Below, piece by piece: positions 47,471 through 58,959 of a DNA stretch of 64,000 nucleotides. A program made the position numbers and the translations under genes. Position 1 is the first letter of the stretch. Every line of letters starts with the position of its first letter. The notes beneath the pieces were generated by a model. It did not search any database, was not told where the DNA came from, and saw nothing but the letters and a program-made list of their open reading frames with translations. The DNA comes from Rhyzopertha dominica (Eukaryota > Arthropoda > Insecta > Coleoptera > Bostrichidae): positions 6,257,786-6,321,785 of the forward strand of contig QCXZ01000041.1 of the NCBI GenBank assembly GCA_025024175.1, read 5' to 3'.

Positions 47471-47879
47471 TAAGGGTGTTATGCTTCTAAATTATCCATT
47501 CCTTGTTAGGCAGCAAATTAATCGTCTCACCTTCGTATTTTAGCAAGTAGTGTTTACAAAAACAGGCTTTGGACAGTTAATGTTAGAGTAGAAGATGTCG
47601 GTATAGAGTTTAGGCTTGATAAAGGAGCTTCCATTGAAACATTACAGAAGAATTAATTCTGGGAAAAATTAGCTCAAACTCGAGTATCGTGTTAGTCATT
47701 GATTTATAACAAACGGCCACCCCAACAGTCAAGGGTCGCAATAGAACATTTATCCACCTTCAACTTTCATATACGCATATCATAGAAGGTTGAATTACCA
47801 ATTCCTTAAACATTTCTGATATTCATACTTTAACGTTTTAATAACGCCAGCAGAAATAGTTTTTCCTGCACTGGCATCA

Positions 47880-48290
47880 AATTGCGGGACACCTCGAACG
47901 CATTACACGTTCGCCACGTCAAAACCAATGCCGTATTTCTTTCCAGTGGCCACGTCGAATATTTCATTTGCAGCATCCGACCAGATTAACTCGCCCGTGC
48001 CCGTTTTGATCGTAATTGGTGGAAATGTAGCGAAAACCGCAATTCAGTATGTTAAATGCAATCTCACCACCCGGAGAGAAACGTCTAATAAATCCATCAG
48101 GGGAGGCCGGGTGTCGACGCGATATCTGCACGCGGACCCACTTTACCGCTGCTACAAATCGCCTAGATATCTCCGGCTAATGAGGAAACAAACGATTTGT
48201 GCTATCGGGGATGAAATTTGCGATTCCCGTCATAGATCGCTTCCACGGCAGGTATTTCAGCGATTTGTGGGGGTGGGGTTCATGTGGTAG
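47880..48290. promoter_or_regulatory. GC/CpG-rich island, possible cis-regulatory module
   Basis: GC-rich block with CpGs throughout and repeated ACGTC words (GCCACGTCAAAACC near 47910, GGCCACGTCGAATA near 47947). It has TCGTAATTGG near 48010. A 120-codon frame has no recognised domain. Regulatory role inferred. Confidence 0.35.
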
Positions 48291-48990
48291 TGATTTGAGA
48301 TTTTGACGCTTTGATGAATGCGAAACAACGAAAACGTGACGTTTCGTTTTTATGGTTTAATGACCTATCATAAGCTGAAAACGAACGGATTTCACAACGT
48401 TTCTTAAACAAAATCATAGGCGAACTACAATGATAAACCGAAACCATATAGATTTAGAAAACCTAAATAAGTCTTTCGGCAGCTTCAGTGGAATAAGCGA
48501 TTTCTTCAAATGTCTGGATGCATCTAACCGGAGGACGACGTCCAGCATATTAAAGACACAGCTTANCCGGTTTTGAAAGTATTTCTATTAAAAGAAGTAA
48601 AGATACTTAAAGATCNAATGAGATGTAAATCCGATTCCGAAATCCGCGTTGTTTGAACCAATTAGATAAGGGATTCACTCAAGCGTGAAAAGCAAATAGT
48701 ATAAATAATGGTGTTATTTTATTTGACCTCACTTCCATCAAGTTTCGCCATTTTTTCTTGCTTAAGTAAGAATAACAAAGCTATCTAGCATCATATACAT
48801 TAAGACTGATTTCCGTCAGAATAATAAATTAATCTTGCACAATTTGCTAATATATAGTTACGAAGAATCTTCGGAAGAAGCACTTTACAAAATAATTTTT
48901 TGGCCTAAGGATAGCCCGGCAACGTCGCAGTCCACCTAGGAAACCGAGCAGTTTCTCGAAAGTCGGCAATATTTAACGTTAATATCATAC
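48290..48990. other. intergenic, no gene recognised
   Basis: Contains single Ns at about 48566 and 48616. No recognisable feature. Confidence 0.5.
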
Positions 48991-48995
48991 ATATA

Positions 48996-49215
48996 TAATA
49001 AGATTTTGATAAATAGTCGACTATTTACATTCTCATCAATTTTTCGATAGTGTGCAACTGTCAATTTGGCGAGACCAAAGTGGCATTAATAATTTGTGCT
49101 TTAGCACGAGGATTTTTGTCTAAAAATATTAATGCCAATCTGGTCGAGTAAAATTTTGGATCACTGCACTTGAGACAATGTAAATAGTGGCTAATTTATC
49201 AAGATCGAGTTGTAT
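48996..49215. mobile_element. hairpin MITE, full copy
   Basis: Left end AAGATTTTGATAAATAGTCG followed by ACTATTTACATT, and right end (reverse complement) GATCTTGATAAATTAGCCAC followed by TATTTACATT. Inside, a second inverted pair surrounds TGGCATTAATAATTTG and AATATTAATGCCAATCTGG. The whole element can fold into one hairpin. The copy at 14341-14490 lacks one internal arm. Confidence 0.65.
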
Positions 49216-49239
49216 CTTTTAGGATTATTTGCTGAGTCA

Positions 49240-50430
49240 AATTTTAGAATAGACTGTAGATCTTTTCGTTAGAGACGCTATCGAATCGACTGGATCTTCT
49301 TGTCTCTAACATTTTTATTTATTTGACATAATAAAAAGTACATAGTCGAATCGTAACTACAAATGTGATTTGCCAAAATTTGAATGTGACAGATCAAGGA
49401 AACAATTTCTAACCACAATATTTTTGAACGTTCTGATACTAGACGTTATAGGCTCTTAAAGATAACTTTCTAGTTTAGTATTTTTTTCGCTGCACTTCCT
49501 ACATGTTTCAATCAACTTCGTAGAATTTTCACAAAAAGTTATTTTTTTTGTGCAGGAGAACAAGACTGAGCTTATTTTTGTATTCGAAGTAGAGGGCGTT
49601 CTATACGCCCACCTCACAGTATCAATATTAAAAATATCCCTTATTCATTTTAATTACGTTCAATACTACAACAAATGCATATTTTCTGAATGTAGGTATT
49701 AGCACGATTGTTGAATTAAATGCACTGAAAGAATTAAATTATGTTCAAAGATTAGTTCTCAGTGTATTTTCAAAAATGCCTCCCATTCACTGAATGCATT
49801 TTTTCCACCCTTCAGTAAATATCTCTTAACACTAAAGAATGAAGGAATTCGACTTCTCATCATACTTGCTACTCCAGCAATCCATCTTAATTCACTTCTA
49901 GTGTCTAGTTTCTAGGGTCAGAAAAACGAAACCCTAAGGGTATTCCCATAAACAAAAGCTCAGAAGATTTGTAAAACGGGACTTTGTGGAATCCATGAAT
50001 TTTCGCAATGTATCATTTAAATAATAGTAATTTTTAATAATAGAGAAGTAGTTAGCAGAAACTGATAATCTAAGAGATAAAATAACTCATTCTGGACATA
50101 TAATTTTGCTGAAAGGTTGTAAGTTGAACCACACATTGAAGAACTCCTTTTTTAGACTAAAATGAAGATAGTTATAAAATTCTTAAGTGGTTTTTAAGAA
50201 CATCAATGCATATAGTGCCCTGTGTATAGTTGGTATTCTTATTATCTTAGATTAGAAACTTTTTTTTAATAAAATTTAGTGCAACTGATAAAAAAATGTA
50301 CGAATTATATTTGTGAAAACAATTTAAAAACCTACCCTCAAAAGCATGTAATTTTTAAAGAAGCTAAATGATACTGAAATATATTGAATAAATCACGTCA
50401 TTTTTACTTAAGAAAACTTACTTTTGAGTA
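49240..50430. other. intergenic, no gene recognised
   Basis: AT-rich sequence. No coding or repeat signal noticed. Confidence 0.5.
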
Positions 50431-50444
50431 CTGTATGGATTATT

Positions 50445-50635
50445 TTGGTTTGAAGGCTTCCGTGGTTGTTGTCGATGACATGTTGTTTTCCGGGCTGGTT
50501 CCCACGTTGGTTATTAGACCTTGACGTTTCGACACTCATGTCGGTGTCTTCCTCAGAAGTAGCTCTGAAACTGTTTCAGGTCAAGGTCAAGGTCTAATAA
50601 CCAACGTGGGAACCAGCCCGGAAAACAACATGTCA
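50445..50635. mobile_element. 191-bp foldback mini-Penelope insertion with 13-bp TSD
   Basis: The insertion is flanked by perfect direct repeats TGTATGGATTATT at 50432-50444 and 50636-50648. Inside, 50475-50524 and 50587-50636 are a perfect 50-bp inverted repeat of PLE terminal sequence; the last base is shared with the target duplication. A 62-bp spacer (50525-50586) contains the hammerhead in minus orientation and a small CTGAAAC-T-GTTTCAG palindrome. All recognisable sequence derives from the same terminal segment as 45190-45290. No protein is encoded. Confidence 0.9.
50518..50564 (-). ncRNA. hammerhead ribozyme in mini-PLE
   Basis: On the minus strand: CTGAGGA (50556-50550), one unpaired A, stem II GACAC/GTGTC (50548-50544 with 50535-50531) closed by an 8-nt loop, GAAA (50530-50527), then C-GTC with predicted cleavage after 50523. 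Stem I pairs CTT just before the box with AAG after the cleavage site. Stem III would be only AC/GT with no loop, which suggests a dimeric form as described for retroelement hammerheads. Confidence 0.82.
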
Positions 50636-50649
50636 TGTATGGATTATTC

Positions 50650-51170
50650 TCTTCGATTCAACGTATATATGAGCAAATCAGCGAAAACGAGAGTGGCTTA
50701 ATTATTTATGGCGATAAACCACAAGCGATATACACAAAAAAATGAAGGTTATTTGCAAAAATTCGAAAAAAAAACAGTAATAAAAATGGTCATCAAATGT
50801 GTGTTTTTTTTAATAGAACCGTATTTATTTTCATTCGAGCCCTTGTTATCTAACGAGTTCAATCAATATATCATTCCTTAAAAAATTATAACTTTGGCTT
50901 AGGCCATTGTGAATTAATGCGACGTTTTTCTTATTTTTAAAAATGCCTTCCTTACATCAACAATTACTTACTGAAGTTGGAAGGAACATATAATTTTGCT
51001 AATAATCCTCAAATAAGGAACCTTCAGGACCGACAATTTCACAAATTTCAGCGCTTTTTCGATTACATCAAGCAGCAACCACTTTAATTTCGACCAAAGT
51101 AAATGTTCCATAAGCTCTTCTGCTTGTCGACCCGCTATGTCTGTCGTTCCGTTTTTATTTTAAAAGCTAG
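50650..51170. other. intergenic, no gene recognised
   Basis: AT-rich sequence without recognisable features. Confidence 0.5.
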
Positions 51171-51500
51171 TGGCAAAAGATTACAAACGGCAAACGTCAT
51201 AAAGATGTAAGATCGCGTTTCGCGCTTGGTCGCTCGACTGGACAGAGAAAGCTCTCTGGCGTCTGTTGAGCCGCAACTTGTTGCAGCTAAATGAATGTTT
51301 TATGTGGTTTTCTTGCTCGTCCTCTGTGCAAAAGCCGTTGATTATTTCGTTAGTGGAATCACATTAAAACCTCTCGGACGTGTAAGCATTCTGATGCGGC
51401 GGATGCACCCGTATACAATAAAAAACTTGTGGACATTTCGGCAGCCCGCATCCGTATAAAACAAAAAGCAAATTGCTTTTTGTGGAAATACGTTTAGATA
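51170..51500. promoter_or_regulatory. GC/CpG-rich island with AT-rich factor-like words
   Basis: GC-richer block with TTTTATGTGG, TGATTATTTCGTTAG and CAATAAAAAACTTG words and ATGCGGCGGATGCACCC. No coding signal. Regulatory role inferred. Confidence 0.33.
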
Positions 51501-52870
51501 AAGCGCGGTTCTTTAAAGGAACAGCAAGCGGCAAGCATAAAAATACGATAAAAAATGCAGTAGACTCGTTTTCATCAAGTATTGTACAGTATGGGCCTAA
51601 AGTCTTCTGTTCTGCTCGTTAGAAGCTTCGGCTAAAATCTGCCTAAGATGTTTACTAATTACTTCTTTTTAATGTACTATGTTTTAATAATATGTTTAAG
51701 GAGGCAAGGCTCCCTTGTAGTAACTTAACAACAAGGCAATTTTCAAATTTAAAGACTGTAGCTCTGATAATCGTTTTCAAAAAAGAATACTTTCGAACAT
51801 TTGGCACAACATCTAACAAATCTGACAAATACGCAAAAGAAAAGGTGTCCACATCCAATACGCCTGTGATATTATCGAAGATTCGGTCTAGAGACCTAGG
51901 CCAGACATTTTGAGATAAAAATTTTTAATCCCTGCAAAAATAATGGGCGCCGAAAAATATCTGCACAACTAAGCATGGCTTTGATACCAAGCTACGTAAT
52001 TAAAATAAACTAATTCAATTTAGCGATTATATTACAGTCAACTGAACATGGAAGGTAATTAGTAACCAATTCTGTAAAACCCACCGTCTCGAGAGACTGC
52101 GGAAGGAAGACAAAAAATATCCTTACAGTCGTAGTTTGCACACAATCCAATCACCTGCTTACACCAACTCAAGTTACGCAACATCTCCTTAGGGAAACTA
52201 AGTTAATCGTTATCTAAATACCCTCACACGTAATCATCTACCAGCAAGCGGGTGGCCTAAGGCGGTGTGTAATAAGTTTTCTTGCCAAGGACTGGAATGC
52301 ACCCCTTTCGCGAAATTCCTTGACACATGCTTCGTCCCCGATACCTATCGATCGTGTGCTTTAGGGTGGAANGANTGGGGCCATGCATCTCAGAGAGATT
52401 ATCAGAAGACAGCGCATCACTACATAGCACCAAAGACGATCTTATAAGACTGATCAACGTAATGTTGAATTTGAACGCTCCCGGCGGGTATGCGACCACT
52501 AGGTGTCGACACCGTCGAATATTAGTATTGACCTGCCTCCGCAAGATGTCGCTGAAAGACCACAGGTTGGCGTTGCCATATTTACGCATTATTCTTGTTT
52601 TTACGTGATTAACATGACTAGTCATTCTTATGGTAATTTTGTAATTGTAACATAGGTAATGGATTTGAAAACAGATTTTAATTTTGCATCTTAGTGCGAC
52701 TCCTTTCTACGATTACACAGCTATGTAATATTCACAAGATACATCATTTTTCACTGTGTATTTTCAATAACAACAATATTGGAATGCAAGTACACTGCGC
52801 ATCCTTTTCACGTCCGAACAATCGACGAGCGACGTGAAAAAATCGTATTCATGTACTGCTACTAATCCAG
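51500..52870. other. intergenic, no gene recognised
   Basis: Overlapping frames of 67-122 codons on both strands (51655-51913, 52257-52625) carry Ns and have no recognisable domain. The part at 52200-52610 is GC-richer. Confidence 0.4.
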
Positions 52871-52873
52871 TTA

Positions 52874-54395
52874 TAGTAATGCAACCCTCTTACCGTTTTT
52901 ACAACCCTGCAATACTATTTACCTTTCATTTACAGGCACAGTTGGAACGGCACGCGACCCCTCATAAATAATAGTTCCATACATCTATTATATTTTTACA
53001 AAAAAGTCTAAAAGTTTACACCGACATAACTTAAATATATTAATTATTATCATCATCATCACTACTGTCAAATTCTGAATCACTGCTAGCATCATCATTA
53101 ACATGTATTATAAAAATCTGAAAATTTGGGGATACATAGCTATTTTAAGCGTACTCCCACACTAATTTAATTCGGTTTAGGACGCAATAATACGCTGGAA
53201 AAGGCATAACTATATGTCCATGTCCTTTCGCTAGTTCATCAACTCGATATTGTTTAGGTATGTTGAGATTTTTTATTATTGTCAACAGATCGTTTTTGGT
53301 AACTTTTCCATCCGGAATTATAACTCGCGTTATCCATGACTATAACAGATTCCGGTAGTAGCCCTGGCAGTAACTGCTACTGAAACCAAGTTTCAAAAAG
53401 TGCAGGGTCCATGTCGCAATGGTAGTCAGCAGAACAATTTTGGATCGGTTCGCTGACAGTAATACGCCATTTTCCACCCATCCATCACTTCCTCCCGCAT
53501 GAAGAATTAAAATTCTTTTTCCTCTCGAAGGTGGTGCTTGCAGAACGCAGTTATTTGTCCCATCTGTCAGACTCTTTTTTATCAAGTCGTGGGTATCGTA
53601 CCACGTTTCATCCAAATATGCGATATTACGATTTTCTTGGCGGTACTTTCTGATATCGTTTATATAATCCCATCTCATTCTTTTTAGTCGGGTTGATTCC
53701 ATTATGGACAAACGTTGGTTTAATGTACTATATTTAAAACCGATGCTCCTCAAGTATTTTCTGAACCATTCTTCGCAATAACTTATGTCATATCCTCATT
53801 CCAAAAGTTTTAGTTTCAGACTTGGCGTAGTTGGAACTTTATTTTCCTTATACATTTAGTTTCTATCCCAAGCTCTTTTGATATATTTAGAAATTTCTCC
53901 GAATTGCGTGATTCTCTTGAATTGCCTTTATTTTCAATAATATCTCTCACAGTCGTGTAGGGGACACCAACCATTTCACTTGTCACATTTAACGGAGCAC
54001 TGCACTCCTTTTTGTCAAAAATTGTATACATTTTTATGATTTCTTTGGCATCTTGGGTAAGGTAACGGCGATTCCTCTTGTTTTCTTCAATTTGCACTTC
54101 CATGTCAGCGTGAGCAATTTCATTCTGAGCGTTACTTGGAGCAGCTTTTTCCCAAGGACGGAACATTTTTCGCTTCTCTCCTCTCGCGCACAGAAATACT
54201 AAGACTGAATGCTAGTTTTGGTTTGACCGGTAAACTTTAAATAATCCGACCCTGCTTAACCATCTTCCGAAAATCGGACCTAAATTTATGGTAATCCGGT
54301 TATTTGCGGTAACCTGTGAGGAGCCACCTGCTGTTCGAGATGAAAGATAAATTTTTTTGCAGGGTTGTAATAACGGTAAGAGAGTTGCATTACGA
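52874..54395. mobile_element. mariner/IS630-type DNA transposon with TIRs and TA duplication
   Basis: Left terminus from 52874 (TAGTAATGCAACCCTCTTAC, then CG and TTTTTACAACCCTGCAA) and right terminus ending at 54395 (reverse complement TCGTAATGCAACTCTCTTAC, then CG and TTATTACAACCCTGCAA) match over about 41 bp with three differences. TA lies at 52872-52873 and 54396-54397, the duplication expected for this superfamily. The length of about 1.5 kb and one minus-strand transposase region make it structurally complete but coding-defective. Confidence 0.9.
53040..54166 (-). pseudogene. DDE_3-type transposase, frameshifted
   Basis: From the 5' side, a 116-codon frame (54166-53816) holds a basic N-terminus and a helix-turn-helix with VGVPYTTVRDIIE. 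A second frame (53753-53340) holds the first catalytic Asp at residue 48 (IAYLDETW) and GKRILILHAGGSDGW. A third stretch has VMDNASYNS (53342-53316) with the second Asp. A last frame has PAYYCVLNRIKLVW (about 53150-53195), where the usual NPIELxW acid is Lys. An acidic Asp/Ser tail follows, and a stop at 53042-53040. At least three frame breaks and the lost third acid mean no active enzyme. Similar proteins are widespread as uncharacterised DDE_3 proteins in insects. Confidence 0.85.
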
Positions 54396-54559
54396 TACCC
54401 TAACAGCCGTATGTTAAGTAGATGTAAGCATGAGTGCATTTTTGAGCCACACTATGGACTTGATATACTCACAACTGGCAGAGAACATCCACCCCGCATT
54501 CCTGAACCTATCATTACGTCTGATTTTGATCATTCCGTTCCATCGTGTGTGAAAATTTG

Positions 54560-55080
54560 GATATAGCGATCTCTAGCCGATTACACCCCGCATTTTTATT
54601 CCGCCGTTCCGCCGATTCGCTGGTCACAATTGCCGATGTGCTTCCCCGCAATACGCCATCCGAGCCGTCCAAAAATAAAAGAGACCGGAATCAGTAGACG
54701 AAGTTAACCGGCGAAATAAAAATGATAATGCGATTTCGCGTCAATTCCGAAACTTTCCGCATTCATGATGCCGCAACCGGGGAAAAAACAATATGAGGAT
54801 AACGCATGCCCGTCGCGGAGTATTACGGAAAGGCAGTCCTGCTTTCGGGCCATAAAACGGCCCCTCCGAGCCCACTAAGACGAATCAATGCATAAAGTAT
54901 GGGGAACATATGCAATCCGTGCGCTTCCGCTTACACCCCTTCCTTGTAAGCTGTTCATCAATAATTCATCCCATATTTATTGCCCATTCGCCTTAAACAC
55001 ATCTCCAGCTGCTGATGGTATGAATTAGGTTCAGTTAGGTGCGGGCGATAAATCTGAAGTCGCGTGGAAAATGTTTTGAA
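54560..55080. promoter_or_regulatory. GC/CpG-rich island with Caudal-like sites
   Basis: One of the longest GC-rich islands. It carries GGCCATAAAACGGCC (about 54848-54862), a Caudal/Abd-B-like core in a palindromic GC frame. It also has AAAAATAAAAGAG near 54671, GAAATAAAAATGATAATGCG near 54713 and CATATTTATTGCCC near 54970. No coding signal. It lies just outside the right TIR of the DNA transposon. Regulatory role inferred. Confidence 0.42.
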
Positions 55081-58000
55081 TATCTGGGCGATATTAATTC
55101 TTGAGAGGTGGAATTTATGCGCGGCCAGGAGGAGCTTAGGGGAGCCCTCTGATGTTCATCTCTTGTGTTTTATAAAAAAGGGGAACTTAAACTGACTTTG
55201 TTGGCAAGGAAAACATTTTCGCTTCAAATAAAGAAGCAGGCTCGAGAAGGAATGCTATTCCCGTTAGGTCTCAGAAGGTAAACAAGTTTGTGCTAGATTC
55301 TTATGACTCTTCTCATATGAAACTCACCTGGAAAATCATTAAATTATGTTGGCAAGTTACTTTATAATATCAATATAGTTCAAAACGACATCAAAAAGAA
55401 AAGCCAACTACGAAGTAATGATTAACAAAAATTCTGATCATGCATTGATAATATTAACTTACCGTCTCTGAAAAACCCTAGTTGTTTTGTACAATGCAAG
55501 GTATGGACTTACCTGAAAAAAAAAGAAAATGTATTAATTTTCAGTAACTACTAATGACAACGTAACAGTGAGTCACTGAATTAATGTCAATTATTTATGG
55601 TATTTGTAATCTGATAAATAAAAAAACGTAAAACAACAATATATCATGATAATATCGATACATGGATACATCCACCCAAACGAAGGCGTCTACAGGAAGA
55701 ACCCATTGTAGAGCTGTTTCGGGTATCACTTACAAAATATAGGATGCTAAGAAGCAATCATCAGTTGTGTGATTTTACTGTAAATGCAATACCTAAGGTT
55801 TGCAATAACCATTTAACCAGTGGTATATTCCAAAGTAGCAATGAACACCAAGATTAAATCGTATGCAAGAATTTTTAATTATAGGAACTATAAATATCAT
55901 AGCAATGGTAATATTTTCACAGAGCCAGTGAGCGTATAACTTTTTGTGAATATGTTTTCGATTGCTGAAAGCATATTATATAGCAAACTGCTTAGGCAAA
56001 CTCCAAAGCATAGCCGTCTAAATTTAATTGCGCCAGATACGAGTTTTAAATACAGCAGCGAAAATTAACTTTTTATTGTCAAAATTAGGAAGACTTTCTG
56101 TAGTTGCAGAATTACTTTGTCATTAGTATAGACCTAAGCTTGAACAAAACTCCAACGATAGTGGCAAGAAGTTGGTGCCCACAAAAAAGAGTTGGTGGTT
56201 CTCCTTGTTATACCATATTATATAACTGGAACAAAAAAATGACTTTAAAGTGTCGAAACTTGAAATTCGATTAATCTTTACACAAATTCATTCTTCAAAA
56301 AGTACAGTCGAATTTTCCTCCAATCCACAAGACATTAAATAGTGACTCGAAAACTTTCAGTACCCCAAACTCCCAGATTTTACTTATCTACAAAACAACT
56401 CAGAGATGCAAATCTGCCTAATGGATAAAGATGATGGTGTATACGTTTTGTTTTCCATCAGCCAGTCACCGACGATCGTCTCACCAAAAAAAGGTTTTGT
56501 GACTGAAGCTCTAGAGTTATCGAAGATTTGCAAGGGCGGGGGTAAAAGTCTACGAAAAGTAATGATTTTTTCTGAATTTTTAATTAGTATATCCACCGAT
56601 GACAATGGACTGACTGTATTACAGATTCTTTATCCATAAGGAGGCCACATTTCTCAAATCTTTAAATTGTGCAAGAAGATTATAGAATGCACTGGAAAAT
56701 TCATCGCAGGTGGGAGGGGATCTTGACGTTTCGAGAATTTCATAGGATATTCTGCAAGAGTGTTCAGAAGCGAGAGACTCTTCAAGTATGGCAGTTTACT
56801 GAAACATTCTCGCTGCGGTGACCTCAAAAATGTTTCGAGAAGTGACGAGAACAAAAGACTTGACAGAACACTAGATAACCTTCAAATGGGTCGCACTGCT
56901 GAAACTGTCTTACGATGACAAAGACGAAAATTTACGATTTGAGAAGGTCATAGAACAGTCGGGAACATCGCGGGGAAGTAGAATTTTTAACGTCTTGAGA
57001 ATGGCATAGAATATTGGTTTAATAGAAGACGAGGCAATCCCCAAGTGTGACATATAGCAGAAATGTCAAAGATCTCCAAGTGTGGCACATTGGAGAAACC
57101 AACACGCACTGGAATCATTGAAAATCGACATTTGTTATTTCACAGTTACCACATTTCTCTAACTTTATGGAATCGTCCACAATTTCATAGATTGTTCCAC
57201 AGTCTTTTAAATATTCTAACCGACCAAGTGAAGCGGGTCTACACCAGCCAGTTTTCAATAATAACAAAGCCTCGTCCTTTGAAGTAAGGATTTAAAGAAA
57301 TGGTAGCAAATACAAATCTAGAATACTCCAGTATATTTTAGAGGGTTTAATGTTATAAATATTTAATTTGCACGAGTAACATTTCTAAAACAAGATTAGA
57401 ATGAATAGCGAAACGCATAAATGCACGGTTACTGGTTGTAATGACATTACATGCTTCTTGACGATGGCATAGGAAGTTGAAAGACCTAGATTGGACATTT
57501 AGAGGTCAGGCTTTAGGAGCTTTCTTCAATTCCTTGTTTGCAACTTTACAGGATCAGGTTCGTTGGATAGGTCTTGACTTAAAAATGATCTACATGTACT
57601 CCTTTTTAATAAACTGAAATATATCTCGACGATATAAGGAAAACGTGCTAAAGTCTCCTTCGTTGAAGAAGCATTTTTAGATTTGATACAATTTACTGAT
57701 ATCAACTTAATATCGATAAAAGTAAACTGGTTTAACGTATTCTGATCTCCAGTCCACAATACTTCCTTTAACTTATAGAATTTGATGTATTCTGTGTTTC
57801 TCTATCTGTTACCTCATCAAATTAAACTTTGGTTCAAGTAAGCTGGTCGCGCTACTACTCAATTTGATTATAACCTAGTGACCCAATCAAAACTGAAGAG
57901 AACTGATCACATAATCCAAGTACATAGTATGAAAATAATGTGTGCCAAGCATCAAAGTTTATGCTTTAGGGTGATAGCATTAAAATAGCAATAAAGGAAA

Positions 58001-58110
58001 TCTTTTCTCTAAGATGTAATTGCTAAAACNTGCAATTAATCANATAACATTTACTACGGGATGGACTGAGAATGAAATAGCTTNCTATGCAACTAGATCC
58101 TTCTTAAAAC
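55080..58110. other. intergenic, no gene recognised
   Basis: AT-rich. At 56340-57290 open frames on both strands occur together with loosely repeated phrases such as CGAGAATTTCATAGGATATT and TGAGAATGGCATAGAATATT. This may be an unrecognised degenerate element. No domain seen. Confidence 0.4.
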
Positions 58111-58440
58111 AATGTGAACCAAGATTCCCCCGCTAAGATATTCCACTGCGAATCCGTGGGGGACGGAGGCAGTTTAAGGTCCTTTATTTTATTTACGCTC
58201 CTTCACTGTGTTCTAAATCTAATCCAATTCGCATTCAAACTGCAACCAGAATTGGCTGGTGTCTCGCTGTTCCCCGCGACACCGACGAGTTTCGCTGGAG
58301 TTATTTGCAAAATCTTGTTACCGGCACATGCATTCTACGGTTAGCCACAGCCGTCTGGGACCGCCGCTGGAATAAACGTCGTTTTGACGGCCCCAGTTCG
58401 GTTGGGGTACCTGCGAGCAAGATATTATACGGGGTTCTAC
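58110..58440. promoter_or_regulatory. GC/CpG-rich island, possible cis-regulatory module
   Basis: GC-rich block with CCTTTATTTTATTTACGC near 58180 and GGAATAAACGTCG near 58370. The 76-codon frame in it has a hydrophobic segment but no start context or domain. Regulatory role inferred. Confidence 0.35.
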
Positions 58441-58539
58441 CCGCTAGGGGAGGAGGGTATTGACGATTTTGTTAGTTTCAGATTATCAAAAAACATGACC
58501 AATANAANTTTTGAAGTACTTTTTTGGTGATCAAGCATG

Positions 58540-58745
58540 CATGTAAATTCCTTCATGCTTCATATAAGCACACATTATTTGCGTTTGGTTAAAACGTTGC
58601 AATGTTTTAATAACTCTTGATCTGGCAATTGGTTCACAATCTTCATGAATTGCATTGTACAGTTCAACTACTTCCGAGTAACTTTGCCTTCTATCTGCAT
58701 AACCAATCATCATCAAAATTGCGATGCGATCATGTTCAGTTAACT
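58540..58745 (-). pseudogene. DUF4817-type transposase HTH fragment
   Basis: Minus strand reads LTEHDRIAILMMIGYADRRQ followed by SYSEVVELYNAIHEDCEPIA and RSRVIKTLQRFNQT. This is the N-terminal helix-turn-helix module that starts a common insect mariner-related transposase. After that the similarity ends. The sequence just upstream on this strand (to about 58960) shares a TTTTGACCCCCC block with the repeat at 40140-40440. It is a truncated copy. Confidence 0.7.
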
Positions 58746-58959
58746 AAGGCATTGCGATTGCAAAGAACAAAGTGTATGGAAATTATCACCAGCCAGGAGG
58801 AAAATGGAGACACCTAAAGTTTTTCTGGTCTTACTCCGCGATAACGACCCAAGTTTGTTATCACATTTTTCTCAATTCAGAAGCAATATGTACAAATGTG
58901 ATACATTTTTGAAATCGGGAAAAATATCATTTTCAATGATGTGTCTTTTGACCCCCCCC

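Noticed and set aside
47928..48290. 120-codon open frame in a GC-rich island
   Set aside because: No domain, and composition matches other islands where both strands show similar frames.
54357..54566. 69-codon frame at the right edge of the DNA transposon
   Set aside because: It begins inside the terminal inverted repeat and crosses out of the element; no motif.
56340..57290. possible coding exons on the minus strand
   Set aside because: Two adjacent frames have ordinary-looking sequence, but there are no splice signals linking them and no recognisable domain; left as unexplained intergenic sequence.
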